34,966 bases of DNA from Lachnospiraceae bacterium (GCA_028724245.1 JAQYDI010000141.1:1-34966); one strand, 5' to 3'. Positions 13,457 through 22,854 are shown, counted from the first letter of the stretch. The notes: generated from the sequence alone by a model not told the origin. A program made the numbers and translations.

Positions 13457-13497
13457 ATCAAAAAGAGAGTACTGTCTACCGAAACATTACTCTCTTT
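13457..13497 (-). terminator. Terminator of the parA-parB-DUF4446 group
   Basis: Arms AAAGAGAGTA (13462-13471) and TACTCTCTTT (13488-13497) are perfect complements over ten bases with a 16-base loop. On the minus strand the stem runs into TTTTTGATTT. It is 24 bases past the DUF4446 stop. Confidence 0.8.
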
Positions 13498-13520
13498 CAA
13501 TGGCATCATGTACACGTATC

Positions 13521-14033
13521 CTACTTCGTATTCACTCCCATGGCTATGTCAAGTGCCTTCTGCTCTTCTTTTCCCAGAAGCACTTCACACTTTCCATCCA
13601 CAATTTCCTTTAAATACAGATAACTGCCCTCTCTCGTATGAATTGAATTAACCATAATTCCTGTATTTTTCTGATCAAGCATTGCCAGTGCAAAGCTCAC
13701 CTGACCCCCCATACCGGTCAATGCATCATATTTCACAACACCTTTTTTCTGATAACATCCGGAAATCACCTGATTCATATTGCTGATTTCATCTTCAATC
13801 TTCGTATCTTCATCCTGCAGATTTTTAATATCTGCTACTTCCGACTGTATCAATTCTTCCAGTGATTTTGCATCATTGCCCTCCATGAACTTTTTATAAC
13901 GTTTCTTTAAACCACCTAATTTTACCAGACAAACAATTACCATGATAAGCAGGATAAAAGTAATTGCTCCCAGTGCAGCAATAATATAAGCCGGATCAAA
14001 TAACAAATCATTTAACATACTATTTTCTAACAT
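13521..14033 (-). CDS. DUF4446 family membrane-anchored protein
   Basis: A 170-residue protein with one N-terminal membrane helix (about 12-37, IIAALGAITFILLIMVIVCLV), a predicted coiled coil (KKRYKKFMEG to EISNMNQVISG, about 42-92) and a C-terminal domain with VVKYDALTGMGGQVSFALAMLD. This matches DUF4446, a family commonly encoded directly after parB in Clostridia; its function is unknown. I take ATG 14033, not the in-frame start at 14114 inside parB, because a GGAG site lies before it and the membrane helix then begins near the N-terminus. It is last in the transcription unit parA-parB-DUF4446, beginning 22 bases after the parB stop. A link to chromosome segregation or envelope is suggested only by position. 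Confidence 0.88.
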   Translation of the reverse strand: MLENSMLNDLLFDPAYIIAALGAITFILLIMVIVCLVKLGGLKKRYKKFMEGNDAKSLEELIQSEVADIKNLQDEDTKIEDEISNMNQVISGCYQKKGVVKYDALTGMGGQVSFALAMLDQKNTGIMVNSIHTREGSYLYLKEIVDGKCEVLLGKEEQKALDIAMGVNTK

Positions 14034-14055
14034 TTTTCTGTCTCCATCTTCTTGT

Positions 14056-14976
14056 TTATATAGTATCATCACCAGGCAGTCTCTGGAATAAATCCAGCAA
14101 ACGTTCCAGTTCATCCAGAGAATAATATTCTATTTCGATTTTACCCCTGTCGTTTTTCTTTTTCCTGATGTTTACTTTTGTACCCATGAGGCGCTTCAGC
14201 AGATTTTCATAATTTTCATAAATAATTCTGGTTTGCTCATCAACGGAATCATCCGCCTTTTTCTCTTCCTTTTCTTCAGGAGGCTGATTCATTAATCTGA
14301 CAAGTTCCTCCGTATCGCGAACACTCAGGCCTTCTTCCACAATCCGTGTAGCAAGATCATACTGTTCATCTAAATTATCCAATCCCAAAAGCGCTCTGGC
14401 GTGTCCACTGGTAATCTGATGTGATGCAAGCATCGCCTGAACATCCTTATCCAGTTTCAGGAGACGAATCGTATTGGTAATTACAGTCCGGCTTTTCGAA
14501 ACTTTTCTGGCAATTTCATCCTGTGTCATGTGAAACTCCTGTATCAGACGCTGATAAGCCATTGCCTCTTCCACCGGATTCAAATCTTCCCTCTGAATAT
14601 TTTCAATCAGAGACAGTTCCATAATTTCCTGATCTGTAAGATTTTTGACCACCACCGGAACCATTCTTAAACCAGCTATTTTAGCAGCTCTCCACCTGCG
14701 CTCTCCTGTTACAATCACATAATGGTCATCTTTTTTCACCACTACCAACGGCTGGATAATTCCATATTGTTTAATAGAATCTGCCAGTTCATTCAATGCC
14801 GTCTCATCAAACTCTTTCCTCGGCTGTTCTTTATTCGGCTCAACCAAACTGATTTTAACCATAAAATCCGCAGCTTCATTTGTATTTTTCTGTTTTCCCT
14901 CTTTGGGTTCTTCTTTCAATACGCCCTGAGGAATCAAAATATCCAGTCCTTTTCCAAGACCGCCTTTTCTACCCAT
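14056..14976 (-). CDS. parB: Chromosome partitioning protein ParB
   Basis: 306-residue CTP-dependent DNA clamp that loads at parS and organises the origin region. The conserved GRKGGLGKGLDILIP N-terminus that contacts ParA is at residues 2-16, the CTP-binding GERRWRA motif at 91-97, followed by LSLIENIQREDLNPVEEA, a helix-turn-helix region around IARKVSKSRTVITNTIRLL that reads parS, and a C-terminal dimer domain. Four perfect parS sites in this window are its expected targets. ATG 14976 is preferred to GTG 14982 because the GGAG site is eight bases before the ATG but only two before the GTG. It starts 69 bases after the parA stop. Confidence 0.97.
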   Translation of the reverse strand: MGRKGGLGKGLDILIPQGVLKEEPKEGKQKNTNEAADFMVKISLVEPNKEQPRKEFDETALNELADSIKQYGIIQPLVVVKKDDHYVIVTGERRWRAAKIAGLRMVPVVVKNLTDQEIMELSLIENIQREDLNPVEEAMAYQRLIQEFHMTQDEIARKVSKSRTVITNTIRLLKLDKDVQAMLASHQITSGHARALLGLDNLDEQYDLATRIVEEGLSVRDTEELVRLMNQPPEEKEEKKADDSVDEQTRIIYENYENLLKRLMGTKVNIRKKKNDRGKIEIEYYSLDELERLLDLFQRLPGDDTI

Positions 14977-15045
14977 CTGCACCTCTCCTCTTATTAATAA
15001 TTCTGACTAAATACCATATCTGCTTTACCTGTTTATTCGGCTTCT

Positions 15046-15816
15046 TCAGTTTCTGTCTGAACTTGCAATTACTTCCTCTGCCAAAGCACGATAAGCCTCT
15101 GCTCCTGCTGATCTTGGATCATATATATTAATTGGAAGTCCATGGCTCGGAGCCTCTGCCAGACGCACATTTCTGGGAATAATTGTTTTGTAAATATTCT
15201 GCTTCAAATATCCTTTTACATTTTCAACGACCTGCAGTGACAGATTGGTTCTGGCATCATACATGGTAAATACCACACCTTCAATATCCAGATTTGGATT
15301 CAGGCGTTCCTTTACCAGACTGATTGTATAAATCAACTGACTTAATCCTTCCAATGCATAATACTCACACTGAATCGGAACAAGAACTGTATCTGCTGTT
15401 GTCATTGCATTAATGGTAAGCATACTTAATGACGGAGGACAATCAATGATAACAAAATCATATTCATCTTTTACCTGTCTCACATTGTCCTTTAATATGT
15501 ATTCTTTCCGTTCCACACCAATCAATTCAATCTCACTACCAGATAAATCAACATTGGAAGGCAGCACATCCAGATTATCAAATACTTCACGCACGATACA
15601 TTCATCAATAGAAGCTTCACCTAAAAGCAAATCATATACTGTAAATTTCTGTTCGTTTTTATCCAGCCCCAATCCACTTGTCGTATTCCCCTGAGGATCC
15701 ATATCGATTGTCAGCACATGTTTACCTTCAGCTGCCAGACAGGAAGCCAGATTAATACTGGTGGTACTCTTGCCAACACCACCTTTCTGATTCGCAACTG
15801 CAATTACTCTACCCAT
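15046..15816 (-). CDS. parA: Chromosome partitioning ATPase ParA (Soj)
   Basis: 256-residue ParA/MinD-type ATPase. The deviant Walker A KGGVGKST is at residues 11-18, then IDMDPQGNTTSGLGL, and IIDCPPSLSMLTINAM as Walker B. It works with ParB to position origins and, in Bacillota, also acts on DnaA. I take ATG 15816, not an upstream TTG at 15837, because the MGRVIAVANQKGG start is typical and an AAAGGAT site precedes it. The upstream gap has an extended -10 TGTTATAAT at 15941-15949 and parS site 4 about 35 bases further upstream, so ParB could influence its own operon. Position between rsmG and parB is the normal one. Confidence 0.97.
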   Translation of the reverse strand: MGRVIAVANQKGGVGKSTTSINLASCLAAEGKHVLTIDMDPQGNTTSGLGLDKNEQKFTVYDLLLGEASIDECIVREVFDNLDVLPSNVDLSGSEIELIGVERKEYILKDNVRQVKDEYDFVIIDCPPSLSMLTINAMTTADTVLVPIQCEYYALEGLSQLIYTISLVKERLNPNLDIEGVVFTMYDARTNLSLQVVENVKGYLKQNIYKTIIPRNVRLAEAPSHGLPINIYDPRSAGAEAYRALAEEVIASSDRN

Positions 15817-15852
15817 ATATCTTTTATCCTTTCTCAAGCCTGTTTTTTATTT

Positions 15853-15918
15853 ACTATTCAGAACCCGGCTGATTTGCAAAAAAATGTAACCAGTGTTTTC
15901 GATGTTATTTCTGAACAG
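15853..15918. repeat. Degenerate copy F of the inverted-repeat family
   Basis: Left end ctattcagaacccggc and right end ttatttctgaacagcc keep the ttcagaac/ctgaacag pairing. The interior has gatttgcaaaaaaatg (similar to copy E) and a cagtgttttcga piece similar to copies A and B. It lies in the untranslated leader of parA. Decay makes the call less certain than B, C and D. Confidence 0.5.
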
Positions 15919-15940
15919 CCATATATTGAAAACTGGATTT

Positions 15941-15949
15941 ATTATAACA
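15941..15949 (-). promoter_or_regulatory. Probable parA promoter (extended -10)
   Basis: The minus strand reads TGTTATAAT here, an extended -10 hexamer. The -35 position (TAGAAT) is poor. The rest of the 323-base gap between parA and rsmG holds repeat copy F, parS site 4 and a terminator, with no gene. Confidence 0.5.
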
Positions 15950-15980
15950 CTAAACAAACTACAATTCTATGCTTTTTTAA

Positions 15981-15996
15981 TGTTTCACGTGAAACA
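15981..15996. other. parS: parS site 4 (upstream of parA)
   Basis: Perfect TGTTTCACGTGAAACA, 165 bases upstream of the parA start codon and about 35 bases upstream of the predicted -10 element. This is the usual place for a parS site next to parAB in Bacillota. Confidence 0.95.
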
Positions 15997-16061
15997 TTCG
16001 AGATGATGATTTACTATTCGGACTTCAGCCTGAGAAATAAAGCTGTGAGGCAGAATAAACA

Positions 16062-16123
16062 ACAGGCAGACTCATACAACAAACCGCAGGCGAAAATGCC
16101 TGCTGCCGTATGAATCTGCCTGT
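16062..16123 (-). terminator. Nested stem-loop after rsmG, probable terminator
   Basis: Outer arms 16062-16077 and 16108-16123 (ACAGGCAGACTCATAC and near-complement, one mismatch) enclose a second hairpin GCAGGC/GCCTGC (16086-16091, 16098-16103). It starts 17 bases after the rsmG stop codon. The minus-strand sequence that follows is TGTTTATT, so the U-tract is weak. Confidence 0.6.
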
Positions 16124-16139
16124 CTCTAACAGCTTGTCA

Positions 16140-16892
16140 TTATTTTAATGGCTCCTTAAAAGGTGTTCCCGGTTTTCTTGGATATTTGCGCGGCGTCGCC
16201 TTTATTTTATTGATACGGATAAAATTACGTTCCATTGTTTCCACCTGAGCACTCTCCTCTTCCAGTATAAAACGCTCGACAGAATTTTCCGCCGCTGCAC
16301 CTGATCCTTCCATACAGTTTCCACCCAAAAGACAAATTGCCTTTTTGGCCTGTTCCAGTTCTTCCATACCTTTCATGGATTTATATGATATAAAAGAACC
16401 GCCGATTTTAACAAAAGGAAGACAGATTTCAGAAAGAGAATTCAGATTGGCTACTGCTCTTGATACACAATAATCAAACTGCTCTCTGTAGTCTGCTTTT
16501 CGGGCAACTTCCTCTGCTCTCCCATGAACAGCCTCCACCTGATCCAGTGCCAGTTCATTTATCACATCCTGAAGAAAACGAATTCTTTTATTCAAAGAGT
16601 CCAGAAGAACCATCTTCATCTCAGGATACATAATTTTCAGAGGAATTCCCGGAAAACCGGCACCTGTTCCCACATCAATAACGGAAATACTGCCGGACAG
16701 ATCAGCATATTTTCCAAGATAAACACTGTCCAGAAAATGTTTCACAACCACCTCACGATACTCCGTAATGGCAGTGAGATTCATCACCTTGTTTTTTTCC
16801 ACCAGCATATCATAATACTGCCTGAACTGCTGCGCCTGCCGGTCTGTTAACGCAAATCCATGCTTCTCAAATACCGATTTTAAATATTCCAA
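16140..16892 (-). CDS. rsmG: 16S rRNA (guanine-527-N7)-methyltransferase
   Basis: 250-residue SAM-dependent methyltransferase that modifies G527 of 16S rRNA. The SAM-binding motif VIDVGTGAGFPGIPLKI lies near residues 70-86, followed by LLDSLNKRIRFLQDV and the catalytic-region VSRAVANLNSL and SYKSMKG. The C-terminus ends with the family-typical KATPRKYPRKPGTPFKEPL. The start codon is TTG at 16892, with AAGGAGA nine bases upstream. An overlapping ATG at 16897 is out of frame. It follows mnmG by 35 bases in the same direction, the normal order in Bacillota. Confidence 0.96.
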   Translation of the reverse strand: MEYLKSVFEKHGFALTDRQAQQFRQYYDMLVEKNKVMNLTAITEYREVVVKHFLDSVYLGKYADLSGSISVIDVGTGAGFPGIPLKIMYPEMKMVLLDSLNKRIRFLQDVINELALDQVEAVHGRAEEVARKADYREQFDYCVSRAVANLNSLSEICLPFVKIGGSFISYKSMKGMEELEQAKKAICLLGGNCMEGSGAAAENSVERFILEEESAQVETMERNFIRINKIKATPRKYPRKPGTPFKEPLK

Positions 16893-16927
16893 ACCATCGT
16901 TCTCCTTACTTTATCCAGCCCTGAATC

Positions 16928-18820
16928 TTATTTATCCTGACGGCTTCCATGCTGTTCCAGATAAACTACCAGTACAGAAATATCTGCCGGTGATACACCG
17001 GAAATACGTGAAGCCTGTCCTACAGACATTGGTTTATACAGGTTCAGCTTCTGCATGGCTTCCTTACGAAGTCCTTTTACCTTACTGTAATCAAAATCCA
17101 CATACAGTTTTTTATTCTCCAGCTTTTTAAACTGTTTTACCTGCTGCATCTGGCGTTTGATATAACCTTCATATTTCAGCTGAATATTCACCTGTTCGGC
17201 AACTTCATCAGAAAGCTCCGGACGTTCCGGATCAATCTCTGCCAGCATCATATAATCCAGTTCCGGCCGCTTTACCAGTTCTGCCAGTGTAATGCCGCTC
17301 TTTAATTCTGTACTCTCATGCGCTCTCAAAAATTCCTGAACTTTCTGATTGGCTCCGATATGTGTCTCCTGTACGCGAACAATTTCCGCTTCAATAGCAG
17401 CTTTTTTTGCAAGCACTTTTTCATATGCTTCATCAGAAACAAGACCGACTTTGTGTCCGATTTCGGACAGACGCATATCTGCATTGTCCTGACGCAGCAG
17501 CAGTCTGTACTCTGCTCTTGATGTCATCATTCGATAAGGTTCATGGTTCTCTTTTGTTACCAGATCATCAATCAATACCCCAATGTATGCCTGAGAACGG
17601 TCCAGTATGATCTGTTCCTGGCCCTTAACACTGAGCGCAGCATTCAGACCGGCAATCAGCCCCTGTGCAGCTGCCTCTTCATAACCGGAACTGCCATTAA
17701 ACTGTCCTCCGGCAAACAGGCCGGGAATTGTCTTGAACTCCAGTGTGGGCTTTAACTGTCTCGGATTGATGCAATCGTATTCAATTGCATATGCATTTCG
17801 GACAATTACTGCATTTTCCAGTCCCGGCACCGTGTGATACATGGCATACTGAACATCCTCAGGAAGAGAACTGGACATACCGCTCAGATACATCTCATTG
17901 GTATAAAGTCCTTCCGGCTCCACGAATACCTGATGCCTGTTTTTATCGGCAAATTTGACCACTTTGTCCTCGATGGACGGACAATACCGGGGACCGGTTC
18001 CTTCAATAGCACCTGAAAACAGCGGAGAACGGTCAATATTGTCACGAATGATTTTATGTGTTTCCTCATTCGTATAAGTCAGCCAGCAGGATACCTGATC
18101 TTTCTGTACGGATTCCGGATCCGTTGAGAAAGAAAAAGGAACTACCTTTTCATCTCCAAACTGCTCTTCCATCTTCGAAAAATCAATGGTCCTTTTATCC
18201 ACCCGGGCCGGCGTTCCCGTTTTAAAACGGAACATTTCAATGCCATGCGCTATCAGGCTTTCAGTCAGATGATTTGCTGCCATCAGACCATTGGGACCGG
18301 TATAATAGCTTACGTCACCGTAAATACATCTTGCCCTCAGATAGGTTCCCGTACAGAGAACTGCTGCCTTACAGGAATATTCCGCACCGGATACGGTTTT
18401 CACGCCGATGATTTCATTATTCTCACCTGTAATGATCTCTCCTACTTCTGCCTGACGAATCACCAGATGATCCGTATTCTCCAGAACTCTGCGCATCTGT
18501 CTGGAATAATCCTGTTTATCTGCCTGCGCACGCAGAGAGTGAACAGCAGGCCCCTTGGAACGATTCAGCATTTTGGACTGAATAAAAGATTTATCTATAT
18601 TTTTACCCATTTCACCGCCAAGGGCATCGATTTCACGAACCAGATGTCCCTTGGAACTTCCGCCGATATTGGGATTGCAGGGCATCAGGGCAATACTGTC
18701 TACGCTGACCGTAAACATGATCGTCCGAAGTCCCAGTCTGGCACAGGCCAACGCAGCTTCACAGCCCGCATGACCGGCTCCCACAACGGCAACATCGTAT
18801 TCTTCTTTCAGAAACGGCAT
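16928..18820 (-). CDS. mnmG: tRNA U34 carboxymethylaminomethyl-modifying enzyme, FAD subunit
   Basis: 630-residue GidA/MnmG, which with MnmE installs the 5-(carboxymethyl)aminomethyl group on wobble uridine of several tRNAs using FAD. The dinucleotide-binding GAGHAG lies at residues 14-19. Other family signatures are [24 protein letters not shown] (residues about 47-70), [16 protein letters not shown], and [22 protein letters not shown]. The C-terminal helical domain that binds MnmE is present ([34 protein letters not shown] region). GAGGTG precedes the ATG. It starts 24 bases after the mnmE stop, so the two are transcribed together. Confidence 0.98.
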   Translation of the reverse strand: MPFLKEEYDVAVVGAGHAGCEAALACARLGLRTIMFTVSVDSIALMPCNPNIGGSSKGHLVREIDALGGEMGKNIDKSFIQSKMLNRSKGPAVHSLRAQADKQDYSRQMRRVLENTDHLVIRQAEVGEIITGENNEIIGVKTVSGAEYSCKAAVLCTGTYLRARCIYGDVSYYTGPNGLMAANHLTESLIAHGIEMFRFKTGTPARVDKRTIDFSKMEEQFGDEKVVPFSFSTDPESVQKDQVSCWLTYTNEETHKIIRDNIDRSPLFSGAIEGTGPRYCPSIEDKVVKFADKNRHQVFVEPEGLYTNEMYLSGMSSSLPEDVQYAMYHTVPGLENAVIVRNAYAIEYDCINPRQLKPTLEFKTIPGLFAGGQFNGSSGYEEAAAQGLIAGLNAALSVKGQEQIILDRSQAYIGVLIDDLVTKENHEPYRMMTSRAEYRLLLRQDNADMRLSEIGHKVGLVSDEAYEKVLAKKAAIEAEIVRVQETHIGANQKVQEFLRAHESTELKSGITLAELVKRPELDYMMLAEIDPERPELSDEVAEQVNIQLKYEGYIKRQMQQVKQFKKLENKKLYVDFDYSKVKGLRKEAMQKLNLYKPMSVGQASRISGVSPADISVLVVYLEQHGSRQDK

Positions 18821-18844
18821 GATTCACACCTCATTTCCCACCGT

Positions 18845-20224
18845 CTACTTGCCCATACAGAATTTGCTGAAAATTTCATTCACCAGATCATCTTCTACCG
18901 ATTCACCGGTTATATATCCCAGCTGGTCATAGGCACTCATCATATCAATTGTAAAAAAATCTTCCGGCATGCCGGCATCAATACTTTCCAGTACCAGGTT
19001 AAGACTTCTATATGCACTGTCCAGAGCAGCCTTATGCCTTGCACTGGTCAGATAAATTTCATCGTTAAACTTCAATTCCTCAGAATAAAACATTTCCTTA
19101 ATGCGGTCCTTTAGAACATCGAAACCTGTTCCGTCTTTAGCAGAGAAAACTACAACACTCTGCTGAGGCAGCATCTGACGGATTTCCTGCTCTGCCAGAA
19201 CGGTATCGAGATCCGATTTATTGAACAGAATAATGGATTTCTTATCAGAAATACATGCAATGATTTCCCTGTCATTATCATCCAGGGGTTTGGTTGCATC
19301 CACCACATACAGGACCAGATCAGCCTCTTCCGCCTGACTTTTAGCCCGTTCCACACCAATCTGCTCCACTACATCGGAGGTCTGACGGATACCTGCTGTA
19401 TCCACAATATTCAGGCTGATACCATCCAGCAGAATATGCTCCTCCAGCGTATCTCTCGTCGTTCCTTCAATATCCGTAACAATAGCTCTCTCACTTCCCA
19501 CCATCAGATTAAGAAGTGAAGATTTGCCTGCATTCGGTTTTCCGAGTATGACCGTTTTAATACCTTCCTTCAGCATCCGGCCATCATCCGCTGTTTCTGC
19601 CAGCTTTTCCATCTCATGAATCAGAGGCTTCAGCTTACCGGCCAGTTCCTCTCCGTAATGATCCATGGGATAATGTTCCGGATCATCCAGTGCAGACTCA
19701 ATATAAGCCATTTCATACAAAAGTTTGCTGCGGATTTCTCTGATTTTTTCCGATACAGAACCGGAAAGCTGCTTCACTGCACTTTTCAGAGCAAAATCAT
19801 TCTGGGAATTGATGATATCAATAACCGCCTCTGCCTGAGACAGATCCATTCTTCCATTTAAAAAGGCCCGTTTGGTAAATTCTCCCGCTTCGGCCGGTCG
19901 GGCACCGCTTTCAATTACCGCATCCAGAATCTTTTTCATGACCAGAATACCGCCGTGACAGTTGATTTCCACCACATCTTCCGCAGTATAACTTCTTGGT
20001 CCTCTCATCACGGAAACCAGAACCTCATCTATAATCCGTCCATCTTTTACAATATGACCATAATGCAGGGTATGCGTCGCCACATCCTTCAACTTCTTCC
20101 CCTGCCTTTTAGCCTCAAAAATCTCATCTGCAATGGCAATGGCTTCCGGTCCGCTGATCCTTACAATACCGATACCGGAATGAGACATGGCCGTACCGAT
20201 TGCAGCAATTGTATCATTATCCAT
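18845..20224 (-). CDS. mnmE: tRNA modification GTPase MnmE
   Basis: 459 residues, full length. The N-terminal tetrahydrofolate-binding domain (DTIAAIGTAMSHSGIGIVRISG) is followed by the helical domain with an inserted Ras-like G domain: G1 GKPNAGKSS at 228-236, TTRDT for G2, DTAG for G3 and NKSD for G4. The C-terminal catalytic-cysteine motif FCMGK ends the protein. It partners with MnmG, encoded 24 bases downstream. An AAAGGAAA-type ribosome-binding site precedes the ATG. The 87-base gap to jag upstream contains a strong terminator, so either a promoter overlaps it or expression depends on read-through. Confidence 0.98.
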   Translation of the reverse strand: MDNDTIAAIGTAMSHSGIGIVRISGPEAIAIADEIFEAKRQGKKLKDVATHTLHYGHIVKDGRIIDEVLVSVMRGPRSYTAEDVVEINCHGGILVMKKILDAVIESGARPAEAGEFTKRAFLNGRMDLSQAEAVIDIINSQNDFALKSAVKQLSGSVSEKIREIRSKLLYEMAYIESALDDPEHYPMDHYGEELAGKLKPLIHEMEKLAETADDGRMLKEGIKTVILGKPNAGKSSLLNLMVGSERAIVTDIEGTTRDTLEEHILLDGISLNIVDTAGIRQTSDVVEQIGVERAKSQAEEADLVLYVVDATKPLDDNDREIIACISDKKSIILFNKSDLDTVLAEQEIRQMLPQQSVVVFSAKDGTGFDVLKDRIKEMFYSEELKFNDEIYLTSARHKAALDSAYRSLNLVLESIDAGMPEDFFTIDMMSAYDQLGYITGESVEDDLVNEIFSKFCMGK

Positions 20225-20256
20225 CTGTGACCCGTTTCCTTTCTGACTCCTGTTAT

Positions 20257-20288
20257 ATAAAAAAGCCGTGCTGAGCCCTCAGCACGGC
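20257..20288 (-). terminator. Strong terminator after jag
   Basis: A perfect 11-bp GC-rich stem (GCCGTGCTGAG at 20265-20275 with its complement at 20278-20288) with a two-base formal loop, then TTTTTTATATAA on the minus strand. It is 23 bases past the jag stop codon and closes the rpmH/rnpA-yidD-yidC-jag unit. Confidence 0.92.
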
Positions 20289-20311
20289 CAAGACATTTTA
20301 GTTTAAGCGGA

Positions 20312-21244
20312 TCAATCTTCCTGTTCCTGTTTTACTTCCGCAGCTTCCGCACCCGCAGTTTCCGCTTTCGCGTATTCTCTGCGCTTATTGTATCCGCCCT
20401 TCTGTTTGTTATAGGAACTGTTGTTGTAACGATTGTAACCACCCTTACCGCCGTTCGGTCTGCTGTTGTAGGATTTCTCACGTTTCAGTGAAATTACAAC
20501 GTGTCTGAACGGTTCTTCCCCTTCACTTCTTGTAATAACATATCTGTCATTCTGAAGTGCAGCGTGAATCACTCTTCTCTCATAAGGATTCATGGGTTCA
20601 AGAGCCACCGGCTTCTTGGTTCTTTTAACCTTGTAGGCAATATTTCTTGCCAGATTCTCCAGCGTCTCTTTTCTTCTTTCACGATAATTCTCCGTATCCA
20701 GTTTGACTCTGATATACTCTTCCTTGTTCTTATTGGCAACAAGACCGGTCAGATACTGTAAAGAATCCAGTGTCTGTCCTCTTTTACCAATCAGGATACC
20801 CATATCATCACCGATCATATTGATGTCGAGAACGTTCTCAGCTTCATCAAATCTGCTGTCTACAGATACTTTGATTCCCATGGCATTGCATACCTGGGTA
20901 ATGAACTCTTCCGGTGTAGATGCAACCTTAAGATCAGACTTTTTCTCATCTGCAGCCGCAGTTTCTTTCTTTTCAGTCTTTCCTTCAGGTTTCTGCAGCT
21001 CAGCTTTCACTTCCGGTTCAGGAGTCTTTTTGGGAGTCTCCATGAAATCCTTCAGTTCCTGAGACATTGCATCTTCCTTGATCCATGCTTTAATTACAGC
21101 CGGTTTGCTGCCGATCCCGAAAAATCCGCTGCGTCCCTCACTGATCACTTCATACCCCATCTTATCACTGGTAGTACCAAGTTTAATCATGGCCTGTGTA
21201 AGAGCTTCTTCTACATTTTTTGCAGAAATTTCTATTCTATCCAT
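20312..21244 (-). CDS. jag: RNA-binding protein Jag/KhpB
   Basis: 310-residue RNA-binding protein. The Jag_N domain is at about 1-52 (EGRSGFFGIGSKPAVIKAW), then a charged linker rich in K, E and P, a KH domain at about 110-190 (GKRGQTLDSLQYLTGLV, with the KRGQ version of the GXXG loop), and an R3H domain to about 258 (NPYERRVIHAAL). The last 50 residues are a low-complexity tail rich in G, Y, N, K and R, then A and E. That tail is longer than in many homologues and would suit non-specific RNA contact. It lies directly after yidC, as usual. Jag/KhpB proteins act with KhpA on mRNAs and cell-envelope control in other Bacillota. Confidence 0.95.
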   Translation of the reverse strand: MDRIEISAKNVEEALTQAMIKLGTTSDKMGYEVISEGRSGFFGIGSKPAVIKAWIKEDAMSQELKDFMETPKKTPEPEVKAELQKPEGKTEKKETAAADEKKSDLKVASTPEEFITQVCNAMGIKVSVDSRFDEAENVLDINMIGDDMGILIGKRGQTLDSLQYLTGLVANKNKEEYIRVKLDTENYRERRKETLENLARNIAYKVKRTKKPVALEPMNPYERRVIHAALQNDRYVITRSEGEEPFRHVVISLKREKSYNSRPNGGKGGYNRYNNSSYNKQKGGYNKRREYAKAETAGAEAAEVKQEQED

Positions 21245-21355
21245 TTTTCAACCTCTTACAGCCTACAGCCGGAATTGCCCTGACACTCTCACTGAGGACA
21301 GCCGTCTGAACAATGCCGCTGCATAAATAAAACTATAATATCCACAGCCTGAAAT

Positions 21356-22624
21356 TTACTTTCTGCTGTTCTTTTCGTCAAAATCCTTTACCATCCTCGC
21401 TTTGGAAGCAATACTTCCCTGCTCATATTCCTTCTTGTAATAAGCGGAACTGTCAGAAGTATACTTAACCGCTGTCGGCATGGTCTTTTCTCTCTTCTCT
21501 GCCGCAGGTGTATTTACAGATGTGGGATCTGTAATGATCTTTCCGTTATGAACATAAGTTCCATCCGGATTGATCTGAGGAAGCCCCTGTTTTGCCCGTT
21601 TTTTGTTCTGCTTCGCAATACGCTGGGCAACAATGGCATCCGTACCTACTTTGTCAAAATACTTGTTAACGAAAACCTGAATGACTGTTCTTGCTACCGG
21701 GCTGGCAATCCAGTATACGCCAAGGCCGGCCGGCAGTGTAATACAGAAGACAGCTGACATAATGGGCATGAATGTATTCATGCTCTTCATGGTTGCTGCT
21801 GACGGATCATCCGGGTTAATCTCCTGCCCTGCACTGTTTACTTTAATGGAAAGCCACTGGGTAAACCATGCAAGAATAGGAATGATCAATGCAATAGACA
21901 GCTTGAATCCGGGTGCTTCTGCCAGATTGATGCCGCCGAAGAAGGAGTTCATCTCCGTAATCTTATCCAGGAACGGAGTGATCTGATTCTGAATTGAAGG
22001 AAATAGTTCCTTGAACTGCGCCCATTCGGAGCTGTCAAATTTGTAAAACAGATCAATGATATAGTTAACGGATTCAGTTGTGGAACCGTCAAAGTTATAC
22101 TTATCCGGTGACATTCCGTTGGCTGTCGCCAGATCGGCAATCTTTGAAGCAAAGCCGTTCTGTGTCAGCGCCAGATCCACAATTCCCTTAAACTGATTAT
22201 AAATAGCTGAAACATAACCGGGAATCTGATAGATTACGCGGTACAGTGCCAGCATGATGGGAAACTGAATCAGTGTGGGCAGACATCCCGATGTGGGGCT
22301 GTAGCCGTACTTATCATACAGCATCTGCGTTTCTTTCTGCTGTTGTTCTAACGAAGCCTGATCTTTTTTGCCTTTATACTTTGCTGTAATCTTTGCCAGC
22401 TCCGGCTGGATTACAGTATTCAGCTTCATATTCTTCTGTGAGCTGATTGTTAACGGAATCAGCAGAATGTTAACAATCACAGTAAATAAAATAATTGCAA
22501 GTCCGATATTGGGAATACCGATGGATGACAGCGCATTGAACAGAGCATTCATCAGAACACCCAGAAGCTTTGCAACCGGTCCTACAATCTTTCCGTCATA
22601 CTGTGTCAGTAAGATAAAATTCAA
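21356..22624 (-). CDS. yidC: Membrane protein insertase YidC
   Basis: 422 residues from the start I choose. YidC/Oxa1 insertase of the Gram-positive type: it has no large periplasmic domain and the 60KD_IMP core membrane helices are spread over roughly residues 20-310. Recognisable parts are VNILLIPLTISSQKNMKLN, CLPTLIQFPIMLALYRVIYQIPGY and GLGVYWIASPVARTVIQVFVNKYF (21-26 residues each, described by position). A hydrophilic basic tail of about 100 residues follows. The likely start is TTG at 22624, since AGGAGG is seven bases upstream. An in-frame ATG at 22648 overlaps the yidD stop and has no ribosome-binding site. A signal-peptide cysteine typical of lipoprotein YidC is absent. It serves the Sec pathway or inserts small membrane proteins alone. 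Confidence 0.95.
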   Translation of the reverse strand: MNFILLTQYDGKIVGPVAKLLGVLMNALFNALSSIGIPNIGLAIILFTVIVNILLIPLTISSQKNMKLNTVIQPELAKITAKYKGKKDQASLEQQQKETQMLYDKYGYSPTSGCLPTLIQFPIMLALYRVIYQIPGYVSAIYNQFKGIVDLALTQNGFASKIADLATANGMSPDKYNFDGSTTESVNYIIDLFYKFDSSEWAQFKELFPSIQNQITPFLDKITEMNSFFGGINLAEAPGFKLSIALIIPILAWFTQWLSIKVNSAGQEINPDDPSAATMKSMNTFMPIMSAVFCITLPAGLGVYWIASPVARTVIQVFVNKYFDKVGTDAIVAQRIAKQNKKRAKQGLPQINPDGTYVHNGKIITDPTSVNTPAAEKREKTMPTAVKYTSDSSAYYKKEYEQGSIASKARMVKDFDEKNSRK

Positions 22625-22644
22625 AGGAGTACCTCCTAATCCTG

Positions 22645-22854
22645 TCATGGAACGGGATCATACCCGCCCTTTGCAAAAGGATTACATCTCAAAATGCGCC
22701 AAACCGCAAGCGCTCCTCCCTTAATGACTCCATATCTCTCTATGGCAATAATTGCATACTGCGAACATGTAGGCACATATCTGCAGCATGGAGCCTTCAT
22801 CGGCGAAATATATCTGCGGTACAACCTGATCAGGGCAATCAAGCATTTTTTCAT
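22645..22854 (-). CDS. yidD: Membrane protein insertion efficiency factor YidD
   Basis: 69 residues from ATG 22854 ([18 protein letters not shown]). The three-cysteine core [20 protein letters not shown] and [12 protein letters not shown] end match the family closely. The upstream in-frame ATG at 22878 would overlap the rnpA end and lacks a ribosome-binding site, whereas GAGGA precedes 22854. It sits between rnpA and yidC as in most bacteria and is thought to assist YidC-dependent insertion. Confidence 0.95.
   Translation of the reverse strand: MKKCLIALIRLYRRYISPMKAPCCRYVPTCSQYAIIAIERYGVIKGGALAVWRILRCNPFAKGGYDPVP

Noticed and set aside
13423-13623. Short plus-strand frame beginning MFHVKH
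   Set aside because: The start is simply the parS palindrome read as codons, and the frame is antisense to the DUF4446 gene end and terminator.
18245-19114. 289-codon plus-strand frame opposite mnmG and mnmE
   Set aside because: It runs across two conserved genes on the other strand and shows no recognisable domain.
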